Assembly: GCF_050948175.1 (NCBI RefSeq) | Contig: NC_135203.1 | Coordinates: 2,976,001 to 3,040,000, forward strand | Direction of reading: 5' to 3' | Length of the DNA: 64,000 nucleotides | Source of the DNA: Xylocopa sonorina | Lineage: Eukaryota; Arthropoda; Insecta; Hymenoptera; Apidae | In this document: positions 13,101 through 24,790 of the stretch, one piece after another | Position numbering within the stretch: position 1 is the first letter of the stretch | Layout of the letters: each line of letters opens with the position of its first letter | Program-made: the position numbers and the translations under genes | Notes under the pieces: model-generated | Databases searched by the model: none | Told to the model about the DNA's origin: nothing | What the model saw: the letters and a program-made list of their open reading frames with translations, nothing else

Positions 13101-13385
13101 TAAATGATAGTAAAAAATGTGGCAGCAATATCTAACCCTTTTTGCTAGACGTCTTTCCGTTTCTATTGTTAACATCTACCAGCAATAAAAAATGGCCATT
13201 TTCAAAGACTTGCAATAGAATAAATTAATCAATTCTGATGTTGTCTCAAAATGGGACTACCGAGTGCAAAGAATTAAAAAAAAATTGTACAGATCACAGC
13301 AATAAATGCTTAGTTCACTATACAATAAATAGTATGAAAGCTCAGATCAAATATCAAGAAAACATATTTGGAGAGTCATGCGTAG
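9200..13385. other. Non-coding stretch, no gene recognised
   Basis: CpG-rich in 9550-10950, more balanced afterwards. It holds a short A-run (10085-10094) beside the (GA)17 tract, and donor-like GTAAGT words on the plus strand at about 11539 and 11865 that have no convincing partner acceptor. The frame over 9915-10406 translates straight through the GA tract and is low-complexity. An internal-promoter B-box-like sequence occurs at 9273-9283 without any tRNA fold around it. The last 300 bases become AT-rich ahead of the (ATA)15 array. Confidence 0.55.
10101..10134 (+). repeat. (GA)17 microsatellite
   Basis: A pure GA dinucleotide array, preceded by an A-run and followed by another A-run, so about 55 bases are entirely purine apart from one C on the plus strand. 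GA arrays of this kind are bound by GAGA-factor or CLAMP proteins in Drosophila. Whether that applies here is unknown. Confidence 0.97.

Positions 13386-13430
<45 letters not shown>
13386..13430 (+). repeat. (ATA)15 microsatellite
   Basis: A pure 45-bp trinucleotide array inside an AT-rich patch. A genuine ATG-initiated frame (13238-13492, 84 codons) runs through it and would encode a run of 14 asparagines. The frame has four cysteines before the run, but I see no domain and no other sign of coding, so I treat the frame as fortuitous. Confidence 0.97.
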
Positions 13431-15960
13431 GGTATGTTAATAGAAGAGGGGGAATCCTGACGGATCGTGATAAAGTATGGCTTATCGCCTGAGAAGACTC
13501 AATTTAAATCCTCCGCTCGTCAAAGTCGAACGGCGCCGTTGCTATCTTAATCATCCCCGTGACATCATTGTACTTCCAGACATTGTTCGTACTTCCGCAA
13601 ATTGCTATTAATCGCGAACGATGATTAATGACGCCCAGTCGCGAACCCGATATCCCTTGTCGATCGACCGATGAATAATCGATCGGAGCGTGCCCGTTTC
13701 GCTCTATAAACCGATTAGAAAAACCGCGCGGCGCTCCGCGTTACTCGCGTTTCTATCTGGCGATGGATGGATCGCGAGAATCGAGCTGTCGATCGGGCAA
13801 CGAATAAATAGGGAACGCGAAGTCGTATGCGTTCATTTGTCCCGCGAAATTTCTATGTCGGGAGACAATTAAATCAAAACTGACTCAGCCACTCGATTTC
13901 CTAGAAGTTCGTCGATGGTCATCGGTATGAAACAAAAGGAAAGTGTGCACAGGACACTAAGATAGCATTCGTTCTAATTATAGCGCTAATTTGTGACTGA
14001 GAGATTTTCAATAACGAATGATAATATTTTTGAAGAGATCAAATGTATAAAATAAACGTATTATCTTCCTTCTAATATTTATACACACTTCTTGCACCAT
14101 TGATGTTTCATTAAAGCGATTCTTAACCCTTTGCACTCCGAATTTTATTCCAATTTCAATTTCGAAACTCTGAGCAGGTTGATGTAAGATACGCAAGTCT
14201 TCTCTCGCTTAATACTAATAATAACAATAAACCGGTTCGGTAACAGCGTCAATAACGCGTGCACATCTATTTATTTGGACATGAAATAATGTCGAGTGGG
14301 ACTCGACAATGGAGCTCCTGAGATAAAGACCAAGGTCGAGTCACACTCGACGTAGGAGTGCCAAGGGTTAATCCTGCGAAACAGAGAAATCGCGGGATGA
14401 TTGTAACAAGTATTTCACGCGAAAATTGGAACACGAAAGGAGAGCTTGTTCAGAATTAACCAACAAGGTTCTGCAAGATCGATACGATGAAGTTATCGAT
14501 AAAAATAGTGAACCACCGCGGCGAGAAAGGGAGAAGGGAGAGAGAAAAGAAAGAACAGACGATATGAAAAAGGAATCGAACAGAACCACCGGAGACTGGT
14601 CGTTCGATGGGAATCGTACGCGGACAAATTTCTCGATTACGCGGACGCGCGTCGAACAAGATTCTACAGTGTAATCCACGGAAGCAATGATAGGAATCGC
14701 GGCCGGCTACGTGGGGATCGGGCCAATCGTGGACGAGAAATCGGCGAAACGGGGCGAAACGACGCGGCGAGTGGCCGGTCGATAATTATCGAGGAAACGC
14801 GCGACGCCCAGTCGATGATTAATTGAATATTAACGACGACTGTTGCTCGCCGTAATTAGGTTTCGAGATCGACTCGTTCGACGACGTTGAGAAACGATTT
14901 TTAAGGTCGCCTCTGTCCAATGAAAATAATCGAACGACGGTTTGTCGCGGCACCTATGCGAAAGCGGTTTCGCGCACCATGCCAATTATTTCGCTGCGCC
15001 CAAATTACCCCTATTTTTCACTCCGTCCCGTGAGCCATTCTGCTCCGGTAATTTTATTCGTTCCATAAAAAAAGGAAGGGAGAAACAAACAAATGGGATC
15101 ACAGGAGGAGCTTGTTATTATAAGTTTAATACTTTATCCCATAGTGTCAATCGATGACAGCATGAACGATGGCGATATTGGGCGCATTCGATAAATGATA
15201 GTCGTCTCATGAAAGGCCAGTTTCGTAACGCTACACTTCGACGCGAATGAATGACGCGATATCTCTGGACTTTTCAATGTTGAAAAATATTCAGACGATC
15301 ATCATCACACTCGTGGGGTAGCTAGCCAACGGATCGACATTAGAACGAAGCGGATCGCACCAGAGCAAATTTACCACTTGCGTGTCTATGAGCGCACTCA
15401 CGTCGTAATAGCGTCACGTCAAACTTTTTTCTACCGATGATACATCGCTACGAATTCGCACTAATAAGATCGGTCGTCGCGATATTTCGGAACGACGTTC
15501 GCCAATTTGTCACGAAACATCGGGAGCCTAGCCTCGAGCAAGGACGAGATAACCAGCGGCAAAAAAAAGGCCGCGTTAACACCTAACAAATTGCCGAGAG
15601 AACGGGATCGATCGAAGGGGAGCAAAAAAATAGGCAAAATCGAGGCTCGTTAGCGGCTCGTTAGCGAGGCGATAACGCTGTCCTCGATGAAGAAAATTGC
15701 TGCCCCTGGATAAGAGAATGGATAAACCGGAGTATACCACTGGGATGAGGCGAGGAGCGTGGATGTCACTCCTCTTTATCCCGTCGCATCGTGGACCTTT
15801 TGCTGCTGAATTTTTTCGTGCGCACCATAAAAAAACCTTATCTCAACTATGTTCAATTTCTCTATAAAAATCGTTGTGCTGAAACACGTTTGCTGCAAGT
15901 TTCTTTCCTTTTTGAATCGCACTCTTAAAAGAATTCTTACATTTCTCTTTCTCTTTTCAG
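13431..15960. other. Non-coding stretch, no gene recognised
   Basis: Mixed composition with an AT-rich patch at about 13980-14240. A short tandem (CGTTAGCGGCT then CGTTAGCGAGG) lies near 15646-15668. No acceptable exon was found until the strong pyrimidine tract at 15940-15960, which belongs to the candidate exon that follows. Confidence 0.55.
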
Positions 15961-16037
15961 ACTATGAACCATCGAACGATTTTCAAAGCACGAATATCGA
16001 TATTTCTCGTGGTTATTGCGACGACTTTTACACAGCT
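15961..16037 (+). CDS. Candidate first coding exon with signal-peptide-like start
   Basis: The stretch before 15961 ends in 16 consecutive pyrimidines and CAG, the best plus-strand splice acceptor in the window. Three bases into the would-be exon an ATG (15964) opens a frame with a basic N-terminal part (residues 2-10 include H, R, K and R), a hydrophobic core ISIFLVVIATTF (residues 11-22) and then TQL followed by a stop. That is the layout of a secretory signal peptide. The word GTAACA at 16038 could act as a donor and remove the stop, giving an exon that ends after two bases of codon 25. A second donor-like GTAAGA lies at 16062; using it would leave a 25-residue micro-ORF. A spliced 5' UTR followed by a signal-peptide exon is common in insect genes for secreted or membrane proteins. 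I cannot name the protein, and no downstream exon was identified. Confidence 0.25.
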
Positions 16038-19000
16038 GTAACAACGACGTTGATTCGATCAGTAAGAATAGTTGTAAGGTGTGTAACGCAGAAATTTCGG
16101 GGCTAGGCGTAAAGGTCGAGACGGACTTTGGGACCGGCGTCGCACGGTGGCAAATTACGTCGACCGATTTCACGGCGGCCACCTCTTAAATGTCGGTCGT
16201 CAACTGACAGGCTAACGATCACGTAGCCGAATTGATGACTACCGTTACCTTAATCACAGGTCGGCAATCGCGGCTAACAAGTTAAGGATCGGGGCCCGTG
16301 TAGTCGCGTGTTGCAAGTACTTACACACGGGGCCACCGATCGGTTCACGTTCTGCTCTCCACGAGCGAACCGATCCGCCGTTTCGCATAGCGATCGATCG
16401 AGAATCAAGCATTTAATGAAACACGTCAACCGTATTCCGTCTCGACCACAATTATTGTCGTCTCGTCGAGAGGAATGTATATTACGAATGTTAAATTCCG
16501 ACTCTGCCTTTAACCGACCAGGACTCGAGTCGACGACGGGGCAGGGTTAAGTTTAATTAAAATTCCTTTTAATCCACTAATGCGCGGACGACACCGTTAC
16601 ACTGGTACATAATGTCGTCGTTAACACGTCTCACCCGGATGGATCACACGCAGCCGAGCCGGTTGCGTAATGCGCTTCCTCCGACGTGATCGGCGCAAAC
16701 GAGGAGATGTTCCCGTCGGATCGAGCGTTTATCTTCGATCTGTCGATCCGGCGTGCTCAACATGCTCTCGCACTCCCTTCCCACTTTCCGTCTTCGCTCC
16801 GCGTTTCTACCTAGCGAGTCCCGGGGTTCCGCTGTTCGCAATTCAAATTCCCTTTCAATTTCGCTCGTCTCGCGGACTCGCAACTGTTTCTCACACGGTT
16901 CTGCGTCTCTGAACCGATTCACGGAACGACAGAGCCGAGGCCAAGAATGGAGAATAAAATAAAAACGTAACGAGACGACTCGAAATCGATCCACGAGATG
17001 AATAGGGCTCAGCGTCAAAATTATCAATGAGAAATTTTGCCGGCAAGAAACGCATCTGGCGGTGAAAAAGTAAAGCGGTCGAATAGAACGTACGGGAATT
17101 CCTGCACGAGGACGATCAACATCGCGAAAGAAGCGACGCCGTGAATTATAGTGGCGTCCGTTCGCGCAGGCGATGAGAGCCGATCGGGCAATAAAACCGA
17201 TCGGGGCAACGAAATGAATCAAAGCCACCGGGTAGAGAGGCCGCGACAAAACGAATTTCGTCACCGCCCGGTTATTAATTCCCGGTGGTGGGTTTTTCTC
17301 TTAGCGAACGCGCTCGCATGCCATAAATATGACAGCCATAAAATTCGACCGGTCACGTTCCACGGTTTTTCACTCGGCCACCGAAGGGCTCGAACGGTAA
17401 TTTCTCTCGGCGTTACCACTGCTGGCAACAATCTACACCGTTGCCACGGCTGGAATTAATCCCCGTGTCCGTACGAGCGATTGATACGGGGTTTAATCGG
17501 TTCGTGCTTTTCTGATCGTTCGACGTTCGTTTCTGTCCCTGACATGAGACCAGGGTGTGGGTTTTCGAACAGCGTCAGCGTTACGATCGAGGATTCCACG
17601 TGAAAATGACTGCGAGTGTCGTGTTTCTGGGTTAGAACGCTGGTATTGGATAAATAATCCAATTTCATACAGAAAAGTTCCTTTATACAGGTGACATTCG
17701 AAATCTTCTTTTCGAAGTTCAATTGTACGCAAGAGAAAGTAGAAAGTTTCTATCAAACTTCCTTCTCCCGTCGCTTTCGTTTCGATCTTTAAATATTTAC
17801 TACTTTCCTCGAAGTGGGTATTCGTAAGTAATGTTAAACGAGAAAGAACGCACAGAAATGTCTAAGTTACGCGTTACGATATTAAGAGATTCCCTATTTC
17901 CACAAAATAAAAAAAAATGAAAGTTTCAGAAAACCACAAGTACAATCCGAAAGTAAATCCCGAGTAGACGTAGGAGAGCAGAAATGGCGCGCACTGCAAC
18001 AGTCCTCGTGTCTGTCACGAAATCGTAGAGAACCAGAGGGGGATCCATCAATCGGTCGAGCGATCGATCGTATCGATCCGCTTGTCGAGGCGCGTAGGTA
18101 CGCGCCAGCTCGAGCAAAGATTCCTGGTCCCTCGACCACCGGACGCGATTCCCGTGGCTGTCTCCCGTTCATCCGGATTACGCGAGGATACTTTCCCACG
18201 GGTTTTTCGCGGCCAATCTTTTTCCCTGTTGGTCGTGTCCGAGCGCTGATGGCCCTCGCGCTTCGGCTATCGAGGATCTACGATGGCGACTGGAAATCGT
18301 TGTTTCCGAGAAACTGCCCCGAGGATTAAAGGATTCTGACGTTATCAAAGAAACGCTTTCCAATCCTTTCTTACAATGATCCAAACCAATTCTTACAATC
18401 TTATGACACTCTTCTTCAGAGTATCAATGCTTGATGCTGAGGAGTGTTTGTGAGGGACAAGAAGCGATCGGTAAAAATAGCCGCGAAGTAGAGCGTAAAT
18501 TTGAATTTCTTAATTACGAATTCCACATTCCGAAGCGGGACGTCCGAGCGATCGTAAATCGAGGCTCGAACCGGAGTCGAATAATATTAATATCGGCGTT
18601 TTTCGCGGACAGTTTCTGCGAAAGGAAACCCCCGAAGGCGGGCATTAATTCGCGATGTAGCCTAATTAAAGCCACCTAAATCTCTCCCACCGCTCGGCTC
18701 GTATCGCGACCGATGCCCGGATGATCTTTTATACATCGCTCGGGCCCGTCGAAGAATTCGTGTTTTGCGGGTGTAACGAAACGATCGGGCTCGAGAGACG
18801 ACGCCCGTTCCTCCGGATGAATATGAAGCCATAGATTATTCGTTCGCGCTCATCAATCTGCACCTTTTTTCCCGTTGCCTGGAGAACGGGGCGAAGAGGG
18901 CGCGGGGGAGAGGGGTGGTTCTACGTGATCGGACGTTCGGTGGCTTCGATCCGCCAGGAACCGGCGATATTAACCCATTAACGTTTATAAATCGTCGCCG

Positions 19001-20750
19001 ATGGAGCGTGAGCCGCCTGCAGAGAGCGTTTCGCGGCGCGCATTTCCAATGCCGAATATCGGCGTCGCGCGGTAGAGCGCGCGACGAGGACGGAAGAAAA
19101 ACAGTCGCGCGCACGGCTGAACGCGAGTGAAAAGGAGAGAGAGAGAGACAGAGGGTGAGAGACGGACCCGGTGGCACGTAAAACAAGCTGGAAGGGTACG
19201 CGTCACGTCTGCGGAACCGCTGCGGAAATGCCAGCTCGTGACTCGACGCCCGTCACGTGCCACGGTACCGTGCCTCGAGCATCGTCCGTCGGCTGTTTCC
19301 CTTTCGCCTTCTCATTAACAGAATCCGGGCACCCATTGCGCGACGGCACCCGCCGGGGGATCCTCTGAGCGATCGCGCGATAAGGGTTGAAACGAGAACT
19401 TTCTGTTTCGCGTTAAGTTTCTCGAGAATAATCGAAATGGTGTGCGAACTGTTAGTCTAGCGTTACCTTAGTTTTCGTTGTTTTGATATTTACTGAGAGA
19501 AGTAGCGGTTTCTTGTCGCAAGTAAAAATATATTTTTTTAGTATAATGCATTGAGTTTCATTCATAGAAATTTTAGATGAATTTTACATTTTATTTCTTA
19601 TTCTTAAAAAATATAAAAAATTGTTAGTCTGCTCTGTAAACTATCTTTAATAATTAATATTGCTTCTTAAAAAAAAAAAAAAAAGATTGCGCTAGATTCA
19701 AGGCGTGAAGCGAACGTTATTCGATCGAGCAATTTGCGCGCTAGTAAATGTCCATCCGCAAGTGGCGCGTGTGCTCGCAATTGAATTAGTGGGTAGAGCA
19801 GGCCTGAGTCGATTAGAATTCTTCCGTGATACAAATTGATTCTGATCGCGCGGAGGAATGACGGGCCGAGCATAATGCTCAATGGCGTCGTAAATAACGT
19901 CGGCCGCATAACAGCTGGGGGCTTGCAAAATGGAATAAATTTTATGCGCGGGGAACAGGAGAAAAGAGCGGACCGATCGACGGCCGCGCGAAAGCTAACA
20001 CGAGTTTAATTGGCCCGCGAATTTCCATGAAATTGGTACCTGCTCGGAAGGGTGTGCGCGAAGAATCCGCGGGGACCGCCGCGAACGACTCTAATTGATA
20101 CGTTTCAGGGAAATCCGTGCGTCAGGGTGAAGTGAATTATCGCTGACAATTATTATCGAGTGAAATATACGACGGAGGAGGTCAGCCCGTGTAAGACAAC
20201 CTACGATTATTTCCACCGCGGGAAGGAAGAGACGCGTGGCGGAAACCGAGAAACACCGTAATTATTCCGGTGATTTCGCTTCGATCGACCGCGCCTGGTG
20301 TGTGGTCATTCTCGAAGCTCTGTTTTCGTAAGCTTTTTCAAATTCTAGACTAGAATTAATAACGATCGTCGATAATATTAAATTTTTCCAAAAGCGACGA
20401 AAATCGCTACCCCTGCAGTAACAGCGACCTCGACTGACGAACGAACGAATTTCCAAGAGGACGTTCAAATAGACGGCGTGATTAATCGTCTTAGGAGCAT
20501 CCGTGTGGATTAATTAGCGGATCCGATGAGCGACAGCTCGTCGAGTGCCAAGAGGACCGCGTGTGCCTCGAAGCTGTTATTAATTGATCACGGGACAGCC
20601 GCTAATTGTGACTCTATCGCGGCTGAAAGGGTCCCGTGCACGCGTGTTTTTCGTGATTTACGAGTAAGCGCAGTTTCACAGTCGTGTCACCGAAAATCCG
20701 TTTGACGCTTCGCAGACTGCTCGTTTCACATATCCGTACACCAACGTTTC

Positions 20751-20792
20751 TTCTTCTCTCTCTTTCTTTCTCTCTCTCTCTCTCTTTCTCTG
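20751..20792 (+). repeat. CT-rich simple repeat
   Basis: An impure pyrimidine tract of CT and TTC words, almost unbroken over about 40 bases. It is followed by ordinary CpG-rich DNA and does not end in a usable AG. Confidence 0.9.
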
Positions 20793-22060
20793 TTCACCCT
20801 TTGATTTCCTTTTTACGCCTGATTGCAGATGACAGGAGAAACGTTCCGTTAGTCGGACAGACACCGTTCACGAAGTCGAGACGTTTAACACCGATAGATA
20901 CGATCCTCGATAAGCGACACGAAAGCTGTGAAAATGGCCATGATGGTCGCTCGATGGACAAGGCGAGGCGCAAAAACTCGCGGGTAAAATACAAGCTGCG
21001 TGAAAATGCGCACGTAGCACGCGTTACTTACGATTGTTCAGCGAGTGTGTCTCAGCCGTTGATAACGCGGCGAAAATAACAAAGTAACGCAAAGAGTCTG
21101 TTGGTCCCGCGTATAATGAAACCCGCGACCGATCCGGCGTAACGAGCACCGCGTAACGCGGCGCTCTTAAAGATAATGAGCGGCGTGATTGATCGTAAAG
21201 GTAATGACCATCGAGGCACGCCGGACCGGGTCCATCGGGAGGGAAAAAAACTTGGCCCGCGTCCTGGTACGATTTCCAAAACTCCGCGGGAGGTGCTCCC
21301 GTTACTCGGTTTTACTTCACCCGGGGACCAGCCAGGCCGTCGATAAAAACCGCCTGGTAGGGGCATCATTGTTTATACCCTCCGCGGAATTCGTAGGGTG
21401 AGTATAGGGAACGGGCTTCGACAGAGCAATTATGGTTTAACGAGGACGGCGACGAAAAACCGAGCGCGATAAATGGTTGCATCTCGAATTGGTCGACCCT
21501 CCGTGGATCGTTCGTACATTTTCGAAGGTTACGATACGGGCTTCTTCTACACACTGTCCTCTGAACGGACCACTTTCTAATCGTTAATAATGCAGACACC
21601 TCGAAGTGTTCGAAACCAAATAGAAATAAAATTACCATTAGTTCGCGTGTCCCCCGTTCAAGCGTCAACCGTTTCGAAAAATGGTGTTTACATAACACCT
21701 TTTTTCTGGCCCCCGTCCTCTAGGCACCCCGTATAATTAGAAGGGAGACACGCTCGTTCGAAAGGAACAGGCTGGTTTCGGGAGAAATCTCTCCCTCTGG
21801 TTCTGCGTTTCATTAAGAGAAAAAAAAGAAAGAATCGCTGTTACTAATGAATGGGTAGAATCGCCTTCCCGTCTCACCGGTTCGAAGCAATTACTTGGTT
21901 AAAGCGTCGATACTGCCGAACGGAGCTAGCTACCGTTGCTCGTAGGACGAGAAAAAAACAGCTCGGTCCGTGTGAAGATCGTTATTTAACGACCGTTATT
22001 TATTCAGAGTGGAATATTAAACGTCCAGGTTACGCAAGCACGTAACGGAGTATGTTCACC

Positions 22061-22086
22061 AGAAAGAGAAAGAGAGAGAGAGAGAA
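22061..22086 (+). repeat. GA-rich simple repeat
   Basis: AGAAAGAGAA followed by eight AG units. It is one of several short GA or CT arrays in the window and no coding context surrounds it. Confidence 0.9.
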
Positions 22087-23306
22087 GGATTGGGATCGAA
22101 AAAACGCTAGGAACCAAGATATTTCCTGTACTCTGATTTTTGTGAGAAGAAACATCGAAGTCTGGCACAATTATTAGCGCCAAAGAATAAATCGATGTAA
22201 CAACAGAATAACTGATACTGTAGAGCAATTCGTACGAAGAACCTTGAAATATATCGACAATATAAACGTCTCATTACCAACGATTTCGTTACGAAGATCA
22301 CAGGGTACAGCGTAGGGGTGAAAGTTCTAAAAGAGTGGCAGAGCCGGTAGCGAAGTATCGACCAGGGGTTGATGCAACGCGCAAAGGGAGGATAAGTAGA
22401 AGGCAGCATGGCTGACTATAACATAGGTGATTTCAGCAGAATTCATGGTTGCTTGATTACAAGTAATAAACCGTGCGTTAGGACAAGATTTATGAGCATC
22501 GCCGGGCACCTATAGTCACTGATCGCCATCCTGGGGCCTCGTCTCCGTTCTTCTTTTGCCGCGAGCGGCCGAACCGGCCCTCCCCCTGACGCGCCGCGTC
22601 GTGCGCGAACACGAACACGATTCGGCTGCTGCAATCGGAAACGCGGTTCTCCATTTCATTAGCAACGTACATTCTCTACATTGAAAACAATCCCAGTCGA
22701 AAGCACGCTGTTTAACATCCGCAGGGTTCTGATCTCTATGAACCATCCAGTCGCAATTTCATTTACTCTAAATATACACCACGTTGTACTTTAAATCCGC
22801 AGAATCACAACCTCCGGAAGAACCGCGTCGCTATCGCCAATCCTGCATCAGACAACGAACTCGACTGTACAAGGAGCCAAGGTCTGAAATTCCTGTATCA
22901 GCCGACAAGAACGCGTGTCATCGATCTACGTCCGCCAGTCCACCCACGAGTGGGGAACAGAGGAGACCGGCGATCGCGATCCGGGGGCGTCCGATGCATC
23001 ATCCGTTTATCGTATCACCGGGAGCCGGCCACGCTGGAAAGCCTGATTCTCGCGCACTTTTACACGACGTTGCACGGATTCGACATTAGTTTATCTCTGG
23101 CTTGTTGTTCTCACGGCCGCGGCCGTATCAGCCGCCTTGCCGATACCGATTGCCCCGCGAGACGCCTAGCCGCGACGCCGTGCACGCACACGGTACCACC
23201 GCGTTATCGGGTGTAACGAGAACCCGCGCCTTTCGTTCGTTAGCGAGCGCGGAACAGATTATCTGCTGGAGGACGGTCGGTTTTCCTTTGTCTCGAAACT
23301 CGATTT

Positions 23307-23326
23307 TCTGGATCGCGCGATCCAGA
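23307..23326. repeat. 20-bp perfect palindrome
   Basis: TCTGGATCGCGCGATCCAGA reads the same on both strands over all 20 bases. A perfect palindrome this long is expected by chance in well under one in ten windows of this size at uniform composition, somewhat more often in CpG-rich DNA. It sits between two unremarkable frames and could be a dimeric binding site or a replication-slippage product. Confidence 0.9.
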
Positions 23327-24710
23327 TCTGCTCTCAATTAAACGTCCGCGTCGTTCTCTATTAAACATTGTAGTACAATTTCAGTATGAATCTGCGGATT
23401 GGGTTTTATATTTCTTTTCTACTCGCGATCGACCATCGATCTTTTCGAGATACTCTTCGACGCTCTCGATTTAAAGGCTGCTGATCATTTACGCGCGCGA
23501 TTTCACGACTCGCCGTGACGATCGCCAACCGAGCGCGCACACGAATCTCGAGCGTCCTGGCGAGACTAATTTGGTGGCACGGTCGCGTTTGCCTGGGTGG
23601 CCATTGCTACGTCCCGGCAGTAAGCCGTGAGGCGCAACGATGTTGTAAATTGACGCGTTTACTGATAAACTGACGTGTAGCGAATGAACCGCGAATTAAT
23701 CAGCCGTCGAAGAAGAGGCCGCGGGCTACTGGATCGTAAAGAAGGACGCCGGAGTAGGGGTATATGTTTTATTCAAATTACCCGTACTGGTGGACACGCG
23801 CGTTCCACACGGCGATCGGTAGCCACCTTTATCAGCTGATCGACGCGGATCACTGTGATCAACGATACCAAATTATACTTTTCGGCAAGATTTGAGGAAA
23901 AGTAATTCCCCGCGGGGGGAAATTATAAGGTGGCCCGATTGGCAGGTACGCGGTGGTAAATAGAGCGATTTAACGCTGGGTAATTGAACGTCTCGGGGAA
24001 CAGGTGTCAAGGGTTGGAATTAATTGGCGATTCGTGGTAATTTCGCTACTTGACCAGTCAAACGAACCGCCTCGCTAAGAGAAAGAGTAATAGAATTTAT
24101 AGTTTACAATAATTTGGAAGAATTTCGCGAACGATAGAATTCCTGGATTTTCTTCATCGAACTCTGTGACCTGAGGAAAATCTTGCAACGTTTCCACTCG
24201 TGCAACGAATAAATAATTGCCAGCTATTACGAAACGGAGATTATAGAACCAGCATATTTTTCAGTTTGTATTTTAACTAAGCGATTGATTGCAATCCACC
24301 AGGCTATTTTCTGAAAAGTTATTGCCGGCGAGTGTCCATATTTCGCAGCCTGTTTCCATCGACATTAAACACAATGACTCGTAGATCGTGGAAACGGACA
24401 CGCAACCCTCGATGGGCGTAATCTCGCAATAGTCGCGATTGCAATGCGGCGAATATCGTGGAAGTTCGTGCTCGTAGCTCGCGGGCCAGCTTAAACAACG
24501 TTACTTTAAGAAGCGCGAGGTGTTTAGCCGACCCATTATGCCACCAGGAAGTTTCGAGGCGTTGGGTGGTCGTGACCGAGTCTGTCGTTCGAAATTTTGA
24601 TAAACGCGCGGGAACGAGCCCCTGAACCTTTGAAAATTTATCGACCATGTACCTATCGATAATTCACGGTGAAAGAGCAATATATATCCATAAAGTTCGC
24701 TCATATTTAC

Positions 24711-24790
24711 CACGATTGAACCATGAATGCAGTTAAGCAGTACAACAGGAGAAATTGGCTTACCTGAAACAAAAAGAATAACAGAATTTC
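24711..24790 (-). other. Candidate recursive splice site or microexon (minus strand)
   Basis: Reading the minus strand, a pyrimidine-rich run ending TTCTTTTTGTTTCAG is followed immediately by GTAAGC, so an acceptor and a donor share one junction (24764/24763). Fifty-three nucleotides further on, GTG is followed by GTAAAT, a second donor (exon would be 24763 down to 24711). This is the pattern of a zero-nucleotide ratchet point with its short RS-exon, as known from long introns in Drosophila. It could equally be an ordinary 53-nt microexon. Two of the three frames through the 53 nt are open; one is hydrophobic (QFLLLYCLTAF). A second site of the same kind lies about 30 kb upstream on the same strand (54717). 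The splice strength is seen directly; the recursive role is inferred. Confidence 0.4.

Larger units (their letters stand above)
16042..24710. other. Non-coding stretch, no gene recognised
   Basis: CpG-rich with AT-rich islands near 17640-17900, 19480-19680, 22090-22280 and 24090-24300. It holds a run of 16 A (19669-19684), CT- or GA-rich tracts at 19135-19148, 20751-20792 and 22061-22086, and a 20-bp palindrome at 23307-23326. The 206-codon minus-strand frame at 16644-17264 is arginine-rich and has no family resemblance. A GTGAGT donor-like word at 21398 ends a plus-strand frame but no acceptor pairs with it. On the minus strand an acceptor-like ...TTTTCCTCAG before 24171 leads into a short open segment; I did not accept it as an exon. 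Confidence 0.55.

Noticed and set aside
13386..13430. Possible CRISPR-like or satellite array
   Set aside because: It is a pure trinucleotide microsatellite without spacers. No spaced direct repeats of CRISPR type exist in the window.
16644..17264. 206-codon minus-strand frame
   Set aside because: Strongly arginine- and serine-biased, with overlapping frames on the other strand and no family resemblance.
22805..22815. TCACAACCTCC, as at the start of miR-307
   Set aside because: Match stops after 11 bases and no hairpin partner is visible.
24113..24171. Minus-strand segment after TTTTCCTCAG
   Set aside because: The acceptor is decent, but the donor (GTAAAC) is weak and the open stretch is too short to judge.
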